In this document: positions 41,428 to 50,338 of the stretch, piece after piece
How positions within the stretch are numbered: position 1 is the first letter of the stretch
Layout: each line of letters starts with the position of its first letter
Assembly: GCF_009377235.1 (NCBI RefSeq)
Contig: NZ_VMNX01000030.1
Span: 1 to 55,863 of the forward strand
DNA length: 55,863 bases
Origin: Streptomyces acidicola
GTDB lineage: Bacteria; Actinomycetota; Actinomycetes; Streptomycetales; Streptomycetaceae
Reading direction: 5' to 3'
The notes under the pieces: model-generated
Databases searched by the model: none
What the model was told of the DNA's origin: nothing
The model's input: the letters and a program-made list of their open reading frames with translations, nothing else
Translations under genes and position numbers: made by a program

Positions 41428-42071
41428 TGCTGGCCGAGGACAGCGTGCTGTTGCGGGACGGGCTCACCGGTCTGCTCACCCGCTTCGGCCACGAGGTGGT
41501 GGCGGCGGTCGGGGACGCCGAGGCACTGCTCGCCGCGGTCGCCGAGCACGAGCCGGACATCGTGGTCGCGGACGTACGGATGCCCCCGGGCTTCCAGGAC
41601 GAAGGACTGCGGGCGGCGGTGCGACTGCGCACCCCGGCCGAGGAGGGCCGGCCCGCGCTGCCGGTGCTGGTCCTCAGTCAGTACGTGCAGCGGGAGTACG
41701 CCGCCGAGTTGCTGGACTCCGGCGACGGGTCGGGCGTCGGCTATCTGCTCAAGGACCGGGTCGGGCAGGTCGAGGAGTTCGTGGACGCGCTGTGCGAGGT
41801 CGCGTCCGGCGGGACGGTCGTCGACCCCGAGGTCGTACGGCAGTTGCTGCGCCGCCGACGCGATCCGCTGTCCCGGCTCACCCCGCGCGAGCGGGAGGTG
41901 CTGGCGCTGGTTGCGCAGGGCAGGTCCAACGGCGCCATCGCACGCGAGTTGGTCGTCACCGAGGCCGCCGTCGGCAAGCACATCGGCAGCATCCTCGCCA
42001 AGCTGGACCTGCCCCCGGCCGACGACACCCACCGCCGGGTCCTGGCGGTGCTGGCGTTTCTGAGGGCCTGA
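41400..42071 (+). CDS. LuxR/NarL-type response regulator
   Basis: A 223-residue regulator with a receiver domain ([15 protein letters not shown], phospho-Asp58 in VADVRMP, Lys in GYLLKDRV) and a LuxR HTH ([36 protein letters not shown] split over about 155-190). I chose the TTG at 41400, because GGAG lies five bases upstream and the first beta strand needs the residues before the next GTG. It overlaps the kinase gene by 28 bp in another frame, indicating coupling. Confidence 0.9.
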   Translation: MPDRRSLRVVLAEDSVLLRDGLTGLLTRFGHEVVAAVGDAEALLAAVAEHEPDIVVADVRMPPGFQDEGLRAAVRLRTPAEEGRPALPVLVLSQYVQREYAAELLDSGDGSGVGYLLKDRVGQVEEFVDALCEVASGGTVVDPEVVRQLLRRRRDPLSRLTPREREVLALVAQGRSNGAIARELVVTEAAVGKHIGSILAKLDLPPADDTHRRVLAVLAFLRA

Positions 42072-42172
42072 CGACGTGAGGGTGTGAGCGTTCGGGAGTT
42101 CTTGTTCCGTCGTCGTATCCATTGACGCCACTCCCGACTCACCTCTACCTTCTGGCCGAAGTTACGCACGAA

Positions 42173-42188
42173 GTTCGAGATGTCGAAC
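42173..42188. promoter_or_regulatory. Small inverted repeat upstream of the second GH43 gene
   Basis: GTTCGA-GATG-TCGAAC is a perfect 6-bp inverted repeat 30 bp before the GTG start. It lies beside a direct repeat of CGAAGTT. It may be an operator; nothing more can be said. Confidence 0.28.
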
Positions 42189-42217
42189 GAACGAGTCGCC
42201 GCCGGAAGGGACTTGCC

Positions 42218-43741
42218 GTGCTCCGCACCCGTACCCGCGCCCGTATCAGCGCCCGCACCCGTCACTGGTCGATCCTCGGGGCGGTCCTGCTGTCCCTGCT
42301 CGCGTCGCTCTCACTCGTCGTCACGCAGCCCACCGTCGCGGCCGACGGCAAGCCGTACACCAACCCGGTCAAGGCGCAGAAGGGCGCCGACCCCTGGCTG
42401 GAGTACTACAACGGCAGCTACTACCTGGTGACGACCTCGTTCACGGGTGAGCTGACCATGCGGAAGTCACCGACGCTGGCCGGGCTGTCCACCGCACCGA
42501 GCGTCCAGGTGTGGTCCGACTCCACCACGGGCCGCAACTCCAACTTCTGGGCGCCCGAGATCCACTTCCTCGACGGCAAGTGGTACCTGTACTACTCCGC
42601 GGGCAACCGCGGCACCGCGTGCTGTGACTCGCAGCGCACGCACGTGCTGGAGAGCGCGGGCTCCGACCCGATGGGGCCGTACTCGTACAAGAACAGCCTC
42701 ACCGGGTCCAACCTCGCTCCCGGCGGCTGGCTCATCGACGCCGGCGTGCTGCGTCACGGAGGCAAGCTGTACCTGGTCGGCAGCGGCTTCATCGGCGGCA
42801 GCGCGCAGAGCCTGGTCATCGCGCCCATGAGCAACCCGTACACGTTGGCGAGCTCCACCTTCACGATCATCTCCAGCCCCACGCTGAGCTGGGAGACCTC
42901 CGGCGCCCCGGTCAACGAGGGCCCCGAGCCGCTGTACCACGACGGCCGGACCTTCCTGACCTTCTCCGCCAGTTCCTGCCAGACCCCCGACTACAAGCTG
43001 GGCCGGCTCGAACTCACCGGCAGCGACCCGCTCAACCCCGCGTCCTGGACCAAGAAGCAGACGCCGGTCTTCCAGCGCAACGACGCTGCCGGGGTCTACG
43101 GGCCCGGCCACAACGGGTTCTTCACCTCGCCCGACGGCACCGAGAACTGGATCGTCTACCACGGCAACAGCACGTCGAACGGCGGCTGCGGCAACGCCCG
43201 CACCACACGCGCCCAGAAGTTCACATGGAACGCCGACGGCACGCCCGACTTCGGTACGCCCGTGGCGCTCGCCACCACCCTGGCCGGCCCCTCCGGGGAG
43301 ACCGCGACGACCCCGACCGCATACACGCTGGTCAACCGCAACAGCGGCAAGTGCCTGGACGTCAACGGCGGCGGCACCGCCGACGGCGCGAACATCCTCC
43401 AGTGGACGTGCAACGGCGGCGCCAACCAGAAGTGGCGCATCGAGGACATGGCCGACGACACCAGCCGCCTGGTGAACGTGGCCACCGGCAAGGTCATGGA
43501 CGTCGCCGACTGCTCCTCCGCCGACGGCGCCGACATCCGCCAGTGGTCCTGGCTCAACAACGACTGCCAGCGGTACCGGCTCGCCTACACCGGCGGCGAC
43601 CACGTCCGGATCGTCAACGCCGCCACCGGCAAGGTCGCCGACGTCGCCGACTGCGGCACGGGCGACGGCGTGGACGTGCGCCAGTGGAGCTGGCTGAACA
43701 ACAACTGCCAGCAGTGGCGGATCGTGCCGACCACCGCCTGA
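42218..43741 (+). CDS. Secreted GH43 arabinofuranosidase-like enzyme with CBM13
   Basis: A 507-residue secreted enzyme. A long basic Sec signal (about 1-42) precedes a GH43 domain (about 45-365) with base Asp58 in GADPWLEYY, FWAPEIHFLDGKWYLYY, and the acid region NEGPE (Glu234/237). A ricin-type CBM13 (about 375-507) with three QW-type repeats (CLDVNGGGTADGANILQW and relatives) follows. The pattern resembles GH43 subfamily 26 exo-arabinofuranosidases. The GTG at 42218 has GGAAGGGA six bases upstream, better than the upstream ATG at 42122. It complements the GH67/GH43 genes by removing arabinose branches. Confidence 0.9.
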   Translation: MLRTRTRARISARTRHWSILGAVLLSLLASLSLVVTQPTVAADGKPYTNPVKAQKGADPWLEYYNGSYYLVTTSFTGELTMRKSPTLAGLSTAPSVQVWSDSTTGRNSNFWAPEIHFLDGKWYLYYSAGNRGTACCDSQRTHVLESAGSDPMGPYSYKNSLTGSNLAPGGWLIDAGVLRHGGKLYLVGSGFIGGSAQSLVIAPMSNPYTLASSTFTIISSPTLSWETSGAPVNEGPEPLYHDGRTFLTFSASSCQTPDYKLGRLELTGSDPLNPASWTKKQTPVFQRNDAAGVYGPGHNGFFTSPDGTENWIVYHGNSTSNGGCGNARTTRAQKFTWNADGTPDFGTPVALATTLAGPSGETATTPTAYTLVNRNSGKCLDVNGGGTADGANILQWTCNGGANQKWRIEDMADDTSRLVNVATGKVMDVADCSSADGADIRQWSWLNNDCQRYRLAYTGGDHVRIVNAATGKVADVADCGTGDGVDVRQWSWLNNNCQQWRIVPTTA

Positions 43742-43777
43742 GCCCGGCGGTAGGCAACGGGCGCAAATGACGGGCGC

Positions 43778-44254
43778 CTACAGCTGCTTCGCGAAGCACA
43801 TGCTCAGCTCGTGGAAGCGGTAGTAGCCGAACTTGGCGCACGGCTCGTAGCCGCTGGAGGTGTAGAGGCCGACGGCCTCGGGCTGCTTGGCGCCCGTCTC
43901 CAGCACCATGCGGATACGGCCCGCCGCGCGGGCGTCGTCCTCCAGGGCGGCCAGGATGCGGCGGGCCAGCCCCTTGCCGCGCGCCTCCTCGACGACGTAC
44001 ATCCGCTTGAGCTCGGCGTCCCCGTCCAGGTTCCCCTCGCTGTTCTCGTCCTGAGCGCGCCAGCCGCCCGTCGCCACGGCCGTGCCGGACTCGTCGTAGG
44101 CGATGAGGTACAGGCCCCGCGGTGGCTCGAAGTCGGCCCGGTCGAGCGGGGTGGCGTCGCCGTCGTCCTCGTACCGGACGGCGTACTCGGCCTGCACCTG
44201 GTCGTTGAGTCTGACGGCGTCCGGGTGGTCGAAGGAGACGGCACGTATATTCAT
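43778..44254 (-). CDS. GNAT family N-acetyltransferase
   Basis: A 158-residue acetyltransferase. The acetyl-CoA motif reads RMYVVEEARGKGLARRIL, followed by VLETGAKQPEAVGLYTSSGYEP and the terminal FHELSMCFAKQL, which is common in Streptomyces homologues. Target unknown. ATG at 44254; an AT-rich patch before it may hold the promoter shared with the divergent small membrane protein gene. Confidence 0.87.
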   Translation of the reverse strand: MNIRAVSFDHPDAVRLNDQVQAEYAVRYEDDGDATPLDRADFEPPRGLYLIAYDESGTAVATGGWRAQDENSEGNLDGDAELKRMYVVEEARGKGLARRILAALEDDARAAGRIRMVLETGAKQPEAVGLYTSSGYEPCAKFGYYRFHELSMCFAKQL

Positions 44255-44455
44255 GCCGGATATCGTACATCTATGCGGTCTGGCGACTGGCGTCGCCCGT
44301 CCCGTCTCGTCGCCCCCTCGGTAACGGCGTCGGCGAGGTCGAACAGGTCGCGCCCGACGGCGAGGGTGGCGTCGATGTCGCGGTGAGCTGCTGCTCGGCA
44401 CGGCGTACGGACCCCGTACCGTTCTCGGCGATGTCGTTGTGCGGGAGAGGCGAGC

Positions 44456-44797
44456 ATGGGGCGCGGGTGGGGTTGGCTGGGCATCGCCGTGGGTGCGGCC
44501 GCGGTGCTGGCGCTGCTGGCGATACCCAACGGCAGTGGGGGCAATGCGTACGGCGGCGCCATATGCGCGTCGGTGATCGGGGGTCCGGACGGTGATCAGC
44601 CCATCGTCACGCTCGTGAGCGGGGTCGACGAGGCGGACACCAAGGAGGCCATTCGCACCGGCCTGCTGGATTGCGAACGCCTGCGAGGCAGCCGCCTCGG
44701 CTGGGCCCTGGCGGTGGCCACCCCCACGGCCGTACTTCTCGGCGGTCTCCTGGCCACCCTCCCGCCCCGGGGCCGTCGGGCGGAGGGCGTCCTGTAG
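44456..44797 (+). CDS. Small two-pass membrane protein, function unknown
   Basis: A 113-residue protein with hydrophobic segments at about 6-24 and 80-100 and a loop of about 55 residues between them. The loop holds two Cys (AICASV and LLDCERL) that could form a disulfide outside the cell. GGGAGAGG precedes the ATG. I do not recognise a family. It lies upstream of the exonuclease gene, 190 bp away. Confidence 0.65.
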   Translation: MGRGWGWLGIAVGAAAVLALLAIPNGSGGNAYGGAICASVIGGPDGDQPIVTLVSGVDEADTKEAIRTGLLDCERLRGSRLGWALAVATPTAVLLGGLLATLPPRGRRAEGVL

Positions 44798-44987
44798 GGC
44801 GACGCTCCCCACCCGCGGTGCGAAACTGCGTCCTGCGGCAGCTTGCCCGACCTGTGGTCGTCGAACGCACTGACGGGGGTGTGAGGGTAGCCGTGCATCC
44901 CATGTGGGAGCCGGACCCATGGGAGGAGACACAGGGCGACATGCGCGCCGGGTAGCGTACGTGTCCGCTGTTACACGGGAGAGTGCT

Positions 44988-45791
44988 TTGCTGACTGTGA
45001 CCTCTGTGAATGTGAACGGGCTCCGGGCCGCCGCGAAGAAGGGCTTCGTGGAGTGGCTCGCGGGAACCTCCGCGGACGTGCTGTGTCTGCAGGAGGTGCG
45101 CGCCGAGCCCCAGCAGCTGCCGGCGGAGGTCCGGGAGCCGGACGGCTGGCACGTCGTGCACGCGCCCGCCGCCGCGAAGGGCCGGGCCGGGGTGTCCCTC
45201 TACACCCGCCGTGAACCCGAGCGTGTCCAGATCGGTTTCGGCTCGGCCGAGTTCGACGGGAGCGGCCGGTACGTGGAGGCCGACCTGCCCGGCGTCACCG
45301 TCGCCAGCCTCTACCTGCCCTCCGGTGAGGTCGGCACCGAGCGGCAGGACGAGAAGGTGCGGTTCATGGGGGAGTTCCTCGCCTACCTGAAGGAACTGCG
45401 CGAGCGCTCCGCCGCCGACGGGCGCCATGTCGTGGTCTGCGGCGACTGGAACATCGCCCACCAGCAGGCCGACCTGAAGAACTGGCGCGGGAACCAGAAG
45501 AACTCCGGGTTCCTGCCGGAGGAGCGCGAGTGGCTCGGGCGCGTCCTCGACCCCGACGAGGGCGGGTACGTCGATGTCGTCCGGGCTCTTCATCCGGACG
45601 TTGAGGGTCCGTACACGTGGTGGTCGTACCGGGGGCGGGCCTTTGACAATGATTCAGGTTGGAGGATCGACCTCGCCGTCGCGACTCCCGGACTTGCCCG
45701 GCGTGCGGTCAAGGCATACGTGGAGCGGGCCGCCAGCCATGCGGAGCGCTGGTCGGACCATGCTCCGGTGACCGTGGTCTTCGAGTCCTGA
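44988..45791 (+). CDS. xth: Exodeoxyribonuclease III (AP endonuclease)
   Basis: A 267-residue DNA-repair enzyme that cuts at abasic sites and degrades 3' ends. Motifs in order are SVNVNGLRAAAKKG, LCLQEVRAEPQQLP (metal Glu), YVEADLPGVTVASLYLPSG, VVCGDWNIAH (Asp/Asn), and GWRIDLAV ... WSDHAPV (catalytic Asp-His). The TTG start at 44988 has GGGAGAG about five bases upstream and gives the family N-terminus MLTVTSVNVNG. It is convergent with the MerR gene. Confidence 0.93.
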   Translation: MLTVTSVNVNGLRAAAKKGFVEWLAGTSADVLCLQEVRAEPQQLPAEVREPDGWHVVHAPAAAKGRAGVSLYTRREPERVQIGFGSAEFDGSGRYVEADLPGVTVASLYLPSGEVGTERQDEKVRFMGEFLAYLKELRERSAADGRHVVVCGDWNIAHQQADLKNWRGNQKNSGFLPEEREWLGRVLDPDEGGYVDVVRALHPDVEGPYTWWSYRGRAFDNDSGWRIDLAVATPGLARRAVKAYVERAASHAERWSDHAPVTVVFES

Positions 45792-45835
45792 GCCTTTGGA
45801 CTCTGAGTCCGGGGCCTTGAGCCCTCAGCCCTCAG

Positions 45836-45858
45836 CCCTCAGCTCTGAGCTCTGAGGG
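45836..45858. terminator. Short hairpin between xth and the MerR gene
   Basis: CCCTCAG and CTGAGGG pair around nine bases, after a run of CAGCCCT repeats (45820-45842). The two genes converge here. The stem is only 7 bp. Confidence 0.4.
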
Positions 45859-45873
45859 GAACGGTGCGGGGCG

Positions 45874-46545
45874 TTACCGCTGCCTCTGCAACCACCGGTC
45901 CAGCGCCATCGACACCTCCGCTTCCACTACGCTCTTGGCCAGTGGTCGCAGCCTCTGGAGGTCCTCGGTCGTTCGGCCGGGCTGGGCGAGGACGAGTTCG
46001 GTGAAGAGTTCGGCCAGCGCGTCGGCGTGGGACCGGACCTGTTTGGCGGCCGCCAGCACGTCGGCGAGCGGGATGCCCTCGCGCACCAGGGCCGCCGAGG
46101 TGTCCAGGAGGCGGCGGCTGATGTGGACGATCTCACCGCCGTCGGTGCCGAGATAGCCGAGGTCCAGGGCGGCGGCGAGGTTCTCGGGGGTCGCCTGGCC
46201 GCCGAAGCGGTCGGCGAGTTCCTCGGGGGAGAGCCGGACCGGCACCTCCTCGGAGGGGGCGCCCAGGCCGAGCAGTTCGGCCACGTCGCGGCCGTGGTCG
46301 AAGGCCTCGGCGAGTTCGGCTATGCCACTGAGGGTGTGGCCGCGTTCCAGGAGGGCCGCGATCGTGTGCAGTCGGGCCAGGTGTGTGTCGTCGTACCAGG
46401 CGATACGGCCCTCGCGGCGGGGCGGCGGGATCAGCTTGCGCTCCCGGTAGAAGCGCACGGTGCGCACTGTGATGCCGGCCACCTCGGCCAGTTCCTCCAT
46501 GCGGTACTCGCGTCGTCCGCCGTGTTCTCCCGATCGGTCAGCCAC
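45874..46545 (-). CDS. MerR family transcriptional regulator
   Basis: A 223-residue regulator. The N-terminal HTH_MerR (about 14-82) reads YRMEELAEVAGITVRTVRFYRERKLIPPPRREGRIAWY. The C-terminal effector part (about 105-220) has no metal-binding Cys, so it is not a metal sensor. It is divergent from the monooxygenase operon with a 139-bp gap, and may control it. The dimerisation helix is visible at about 85-115. Confidence 0.88.
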   Translation of the reverse strand: MADRSGEHGGRREYRMEELAEVAGITVRTVRFYRERKLIPPPRREGRIAWYDDTHLARLHTIAALLERGHTLSGIAELAEAFDHGRDVAELLGLGAPSEEVPVRLSPEELADRFGGQATPENLAAALDLGYLGTDGGEIVHISRRLLDTSAALVREGIPLADVLAAAKQVRSHADALAELFTELVLAQPGRTTEDLQRLRPLAKSVVEAEVSMALDRWLQRQR

Positions 46546-46684
46546 GCCAGAAGCCTATGTTGTGCCGTCGGTAACTTCGTGGTTCCGCCCCCTACCCAGC
46601 AGTACGGTCCTGCCTTACCCTCCCCATTGCGCCAGTGTTCACTGGCGCGGTAGCGAGGCCGGTGCGAGGCAAGGAGGCGTCGGG

Positions 46685-48373
46685 ATGGCCGAGCAGGGGC
46701 AGGAACGGGGGCGGGGGCGACAGGGGGATCGCGAGGGCGACGGGCATAACGCGCCTGGCGGGCTTAACGGTCTTAATGGACGTAGCGGACTTAATGGGCG
46801 TAATGGCCGTGATGGGCGTGGGCTTGAGCACGGGCGCGAACATGTGCGGGTGGCCGTCGTGGGCACCGGGTTCGGCGGGCTGGGCGCCGCCGTGCGGTTG
46901 CGGCGCGCCGGCGTCACCGACTTCGTCGTCCTGGAACGGGCCGACTCCGTAGGCGGCACCTGGCGCGACAACAGCTACCCGGGCTGCGCCTGTGACGTGC
47001 CGTCCCACCTCTACTCGTTCTCCTTCGCGCCCAATCCCGACTGGCCGCGCACCTTCTCCGGGCAGGAGCACATCCGCGCCTACCTCGAGCGCGTCGCGGA
47101 CGTGTTCCGGCTTCGCCCGCACATCCGCTTCAACTCGGAGGTGAAGCGGATGACATGGGACAGCGAGCGGCTCTGGTGGGACATCGAGACCAGCAGCGGT
47201 CGGCTGTGCGCCGATGTCGTCGTCTCCGCCACCGGCCCCCTCTCCGACCCGAGAATTCCGGATGTACCCGGGATCGACTCCTTTCCCGGCAAGGTCTTCC
47301 ACTCGGCCCGCTGGGACCACGACTACGACCTGCGCGGCAAGCGGGTCGCGATGGTCGGCACGGGCGCGTCCGCCATCCAGATCGTGCCGGAGATCCAGCC
47401 GAGGGTCGGCCGCCTCACCCTCTTCCAGCGCACGCCGCCGTGGGTGATGCCCCGCGTCGACCGTGCCATCGGCGGCATCGAGCGCCGGCTGCACAGGCAA
47501 CTGCCTTTCACCACCCGGCTCAGGCGCGGATTCCTGTGGGGGGTAAGGGAGTTGCAGGTCCAGGCGTTCACCAAGCACCCGGGTGAGCTGGGCCTGATCG
47601 AGCGCATGGCCGAGCGGAACATGGCCCGCGCCGTCAAGGACCCGGCCCTGCGCGCGAAACTCACGCCCGACTACCGCATCGGCTGCAAGCGCATCCTGCT
47701 GTCGAACACCTACTACCCGGCGCTGACGCGGCCCAACGTCGACGTCGTGGCCTCCTCACTCGCCGAGATCGACGGCTCCACCGTCATTGCCGCCGACGGC
47801 ACCCGCGCCGAGGTCGACGCCATCGTGTTCGGCACCGGCTTCCACGTCACCGACATGCCCATCGCCGAACGGGTCGTGGGCGCGGACGGGCGCACACTCG
47901 CCGAAGCCTGGGCGGAGGACGGCATGCGGTCCCTGCGCGGAGCCTCGGCCGCCGGCTTCCCCAACTGGTTGACGGTCATCGGTCCCAACACGGGACTCGG
48001 GAACTCCAGCATGATCCTGGTGATCGAGTCCCAGCTGAACTACATGGTCGACTTCCTGCGGCAGTTGGGGGCGCTCGGCGGCCGCGTCGCCCTCGACGCC
48101 CGCCCGTCCGCCGTCACCGCCTGGAACCTCAGGGTCCAGGAACGCATGAAGCGCACCGTGTGGAGCACGGGCGGCTGCACCAGTTGGTACCTCGACGCGA
48201 GCGGCCGCAACACGACCATCTGGCCGGGCACGACAACGGAGTTCCGGGGTGCCACGCGCCGCGTGCACCTGGGCGAGTACGAGGTGCTGCGCGGGCCGGA
48301 CCCGTCGGCTGCCGCACTCCGACCGGCCACGGACAAGTCCCGTACGACGAGGAAGACGGAGGCAGGGGCGTGA
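46685..48373 (+). CDS. Baeyer-Villiger-type flavin monooxygenase
   Basis: A 562-residue FAD/NADPH enzyme. FAD Rossmann motif GTGFGG (60-65), YPGCACDVPSHLYSFSF, the BVMO fingerprint FPGKVFHSARWD, and the NADPH motif GTGASAIQ are all present; VIGPNTGLGNSS lies near the end. Members oxidise ketones to esters. The first about 50 residues are low complexity and include six 9-bp codon-triplet repeats (LNG/RNG). The stop overlaps the next gene (GTGA), so three genes form one operon. The order matches the start of the mycobacterial mymA operon. Confidence 0.9.
   Translation: MAEQGQERGRGRQGDREGDGHNAPGGLNGLNGRSGLNGRNGRDGRGLEHGREHVRVAVVGTGFGGLGAAVRLRRAGVTDFVVLERADSVGGTWRDNSYPGCACDVPSHLYSFSFAPNPDWPRTFSGQEHIRAYLERVADVFRLRPHIRFNSEVKRMTWDSERLWWDIETSSGRLCADVVVSATGPLSDPRIPDVPGIDSFPGKVFHSARWDHDYDLRGKRVAMVGTGASAIQIVPEIQPRVGRLTLFQRTPPWVMPRVDRAIGGIERRLHRQLPFTTRLRRGFLWGVRELQVQAFTKHPGELGLIERMAERNMARAVKDPALRAKLTPDYRIGCKRILLSNTYYPALTRPNVDVVASSLAEIDGSTVIAADGTRAEVDAIVFGTGFHVTDMPIAERVVGADGRTLAEAWAEDGMRSLRGASAAGFPNWLTVIGPNTGLGNSSMILVIESQLNYMVDFLRQLGALGGRVALDARPSAVTAWNLRVQERMKRTVWSTGGCTSWYLDASGRNTTIWPGTTTEFRGATRRVHLGEYEVLRGPDPSAAALRPATDKSRTTRKTEAGA
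46763..46816 (+). repeat. Six tandem 9-bp units at the 5' end of the monooxygenase gene
   Basis: Units such as CTTAACGGT and CGTAATGGC repeat six times in frame and encode (L/R)-(N/S/D)-G triplets (about residues 27-44). They are clearly more AT-rich than the surrounding gene. Copy-number change would preserve the frame. Confidence 0.7.
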
Positions 48374-49365
48374 CCCGACTGACGAGTGTGAAGAGCGGCC
48401 CGTACGCCCCGCCCGTCCCCGTACGGGAGGTGACCGCGGTCTCCGCCGACGGCGCCCGGCTGCACGTGGAGGTGCACGGTCCGGAGGACGGACCCGCCGT
48501 GGTGCTCGCCCATGGCTGGACCTGCTCGACCGCCTTCTGGGCGGCGCAGATCCGGGACCTGGCCGCCGACCACCGGGTGATCGCCTACGACCAGCGCGGC
48601 CACGGGCGCACCCCGGCCGCCACCACCTGCAGCACGGACACGCTCGCCGACGACCTGGAGGCGGTGCTGACGGTCACGCTCGCACCCGGTGAACAGGCCG
48701 TGGTCGCGGGCCACTCCATGGGCGGGATGACCGTGATGGCCGCCTCCGCGCGGCCGGCTTTCCAGGAGCACGTCTCGGCGGCCCTGCTGCTCAGCACGGG
48801 CAGTTCGAACCTCGTCGCCGAGTCACTCGTCGTCCCGATCCGCCCGGGACGGCTGCGCACCTGGCTCACCCGGAAGCTGCTCGGCTTCCGGTTTCCGCTC
48901 GGGCCGGTCACACCGGTCGCCAAGGCGGTCCTCAAGTACGGGACGATGGGCGCCGGTGCGTCGCCGCTGATGGTCGAGGCGTGTGCGCGTATCGCGCACG
49001 CTTGCCCGAGCCGAGTGCGTTACACCTGGGCGCACGTGCTCGATCTGCTCGACCTCGACGACGGCGTACGGGAGTTGCGGGTGCCCACGGCCATCGTTGT
49101 CGGTACGTCGGACCGGCTGACCCCGCCCGTGCACTCGCGTGCGATGGCCGCCGCGCTGCCCGAGTGCGTCGGCCTCACCGAGCTGACGGGCGTCGGGCAC
49201 ATGACGCCGGTGGAGGCGCCCGAGCTGGTGTGCTCGCGGATCAGGGAGCTCGTCACCACGTATGTCACCAGCGCGAGCGGGGCCGGAGCCAGTGCCGGGG
49301 CTGGGGCCGGTACCGGCCTCGGTATCGGCATGGGTATGGGCATCGGCGAGGAGGCGAGTGCGTGA
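48370..49365 (+). CDS. Alpha/beta hydrolase
   Basis: A 331-residue serine hydrolase with oxyanion motif HGWTC, nucleophile Ser116 in GHSMGG, acid in VVGTSD and His in TGVGHMTP. It starts at a GTG inside the stop of the monooxygenase gene (GTGA). The C-terminal about 28 residues are a Gly/Ala/Met tail. A natural partner of a Baeyer-Villiger enzyme, it could cleave the ester that enzyme forms; substrate unknown. The following SDR gene starts in its stop codon (GTGA). Confidence 0.9.
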   Translation: MTRLTSVKSGPYAPPVPVREVTAVSADGARLHVEVHGPEDGPAVVLAHGWTCSTAFWAAQIRDLAADHRVIAYDQRGHGRTPAATTCSTDTLADDLEAVLTVTLAPGEQAVVAGHSMGGMTVMAASARPAFQEHVSAALLLSTGSSNLVAESLVVPIRPGRLRTWLTRKLLGFRFPLGPVTPVAKAVLKYGTMGAGASPLMVEACARIAHACPSRVRYTWAHVLDLLDLDDGVRELRVPTAIVVGTSDRLTPPVHSRAMAAALPECVGLTELTGVGHMTPVEAPELVCSRIRELVTTYVTSASGAGASAGAGAGTGLGIGMGMGIGEEASA

Positions 49366-50279
49366 GCGACAGGGGGAGGGACAGAGGGAAGGGCAGGGGG
49401 AAGGGCAGGGGGAGCCTGGCCGGGCGGGTCGCGGTCGTCACGGGCGCCGCGCGGGGCGTCGGTGAACTCCTCGCCCGCAAGCTCTCGGCGCGTGGCGTCA
49501 AGGTCGCCCTCGTCGGCCTCGAACCGGACGCGCTGAAGCAGGTCTCGGAGCGGCTGCACGGTGAGAGCGCGTACTGGCACGCCGACGTCACCGACCAGGA
49601 GGCCATGACGCGGGTGGCCCGGGAGGTGAAGGAACGCTTCGGCAGGATCGACGTCGTGGTCGCCAACGCGGGGGTCGCGAGCGCCGGTCCCTTCGCCGCC
49701 TCCGACCCCGAGGCGTGGCGCCGGGTCATCGAGGTGAACCTTGTGGGCTCGGCGGTCACGGCCCGCGCCTTCCTGCCCGAGCTGATGGCGAGCCGGGGCT
49801 ATCTGCTCCAGGTCGCCTCGCTCGCGGCGATCACCCCGGCGCCCATGATGAGCGCGTACTGCGCCTCCAAGTCGGGTGTGGAGGCGTACGCGCACTGCCT
49901 GCGCGCCGAGGTGGGACACAAGGGGGTGGGTGTCGGGGTGGCGTACCTGTCGTGGACCGACACGGACATGGTGCGGGGCGCCGATCAGGACGACGTCATG
50001 CGGGAGTTGCGGCAGCGGCTGCCGTGGCCGGCCGGGAAGACGTATCCGCCGGGCCCTGCGGTCGACCGGCTCGTGGCGGGCATCGAACGGCGGTCGGCGC
50101 ACGTCTACGGCCAGTGGTGGCTGCGCGGGATGCAGGGTGTGCGGGGATACCTGCCCGGGATCATCGCGACGGTCGGGCGGCGGGACATTCGGAGGTTCGA
50201 GCCGCGGCTGACGGGCGTTCGTACGGGGCTGGTGGGGGCGGGGGGAGCGGCGGACGAGCGGGAGCGCGGCACCGCGTGA
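49362..50279 (+). CDS. Short-chain dehydrogenase/reductase
   Basis: A 305-residue SDR. After a basic RGKGRGKGRG leader come the cofactor motif TGAARGVG, NAGVASAG, the Ser/Tyr/Lys site (VASLAAITPAPMMSAYCASK with Tyr166 and Lys170) and the C-terminal GVRGYLPGIIATVGRRDIRRFEPRL. GTG start overlapping the hydrolase stop. The pairing with monooxygenase and hydrolase suggests a short pathway for a ketone, alcohol or fatty compound. TetR operators begin 13 bp after its stop. Confidence 0.9.
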   Translation: MSDRGRDRGKGRGKGRGSLAGRVAVVTGAARGVGELLARKLSARGVKVALVGLEPDALKQVSERLHGESAYWHADVTDQEAMTRVAREVKERFGRIDVVVANAGVASAGPFAASDPEAWRRVIEVNLVGSAVTARAFLPELMASRGYLLQVASLAAITPAPMMSAYCASKSGVEAYAHCLRAEVGHKGVGVGVAYLSWTDTDMVRGADQDDVMRELRQRLPWPAGKTYPPGPAVDRLVAGIERRSAHVYGQWWLRGMQGVRGYLPGIIATVGRRDIRRFEPRLTGVRTGLVGAGGAADERERGTA

Positions 50280-50291
50280 CCCAGGACACGT

Positions 50292-50306
50292 ACGAAACCG
50301 TTTCGT
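50292..50306. promoter_or_regulatory. TetR operator A
   Basis: ACGAAAC-C-GTTTCGT is a perfect 15-bp palindrome, flanked by an identical GT and T in copy B. It lies 144 bp upstream of the TetR gene, right after the SDR stop. Confidence 0.7.
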
Positions 50307-50338
50307 TTCGCTGAGTCTCGGGGTATCGTCATGGGTGT

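Noticed and set aside
44255..44932. Upstream extension of the GNAT gene to a 384-residue protein
   Set aside because: The extra part is antisense to the small membrane protein gene and has no domain; the GNAT fold begins at 44254.
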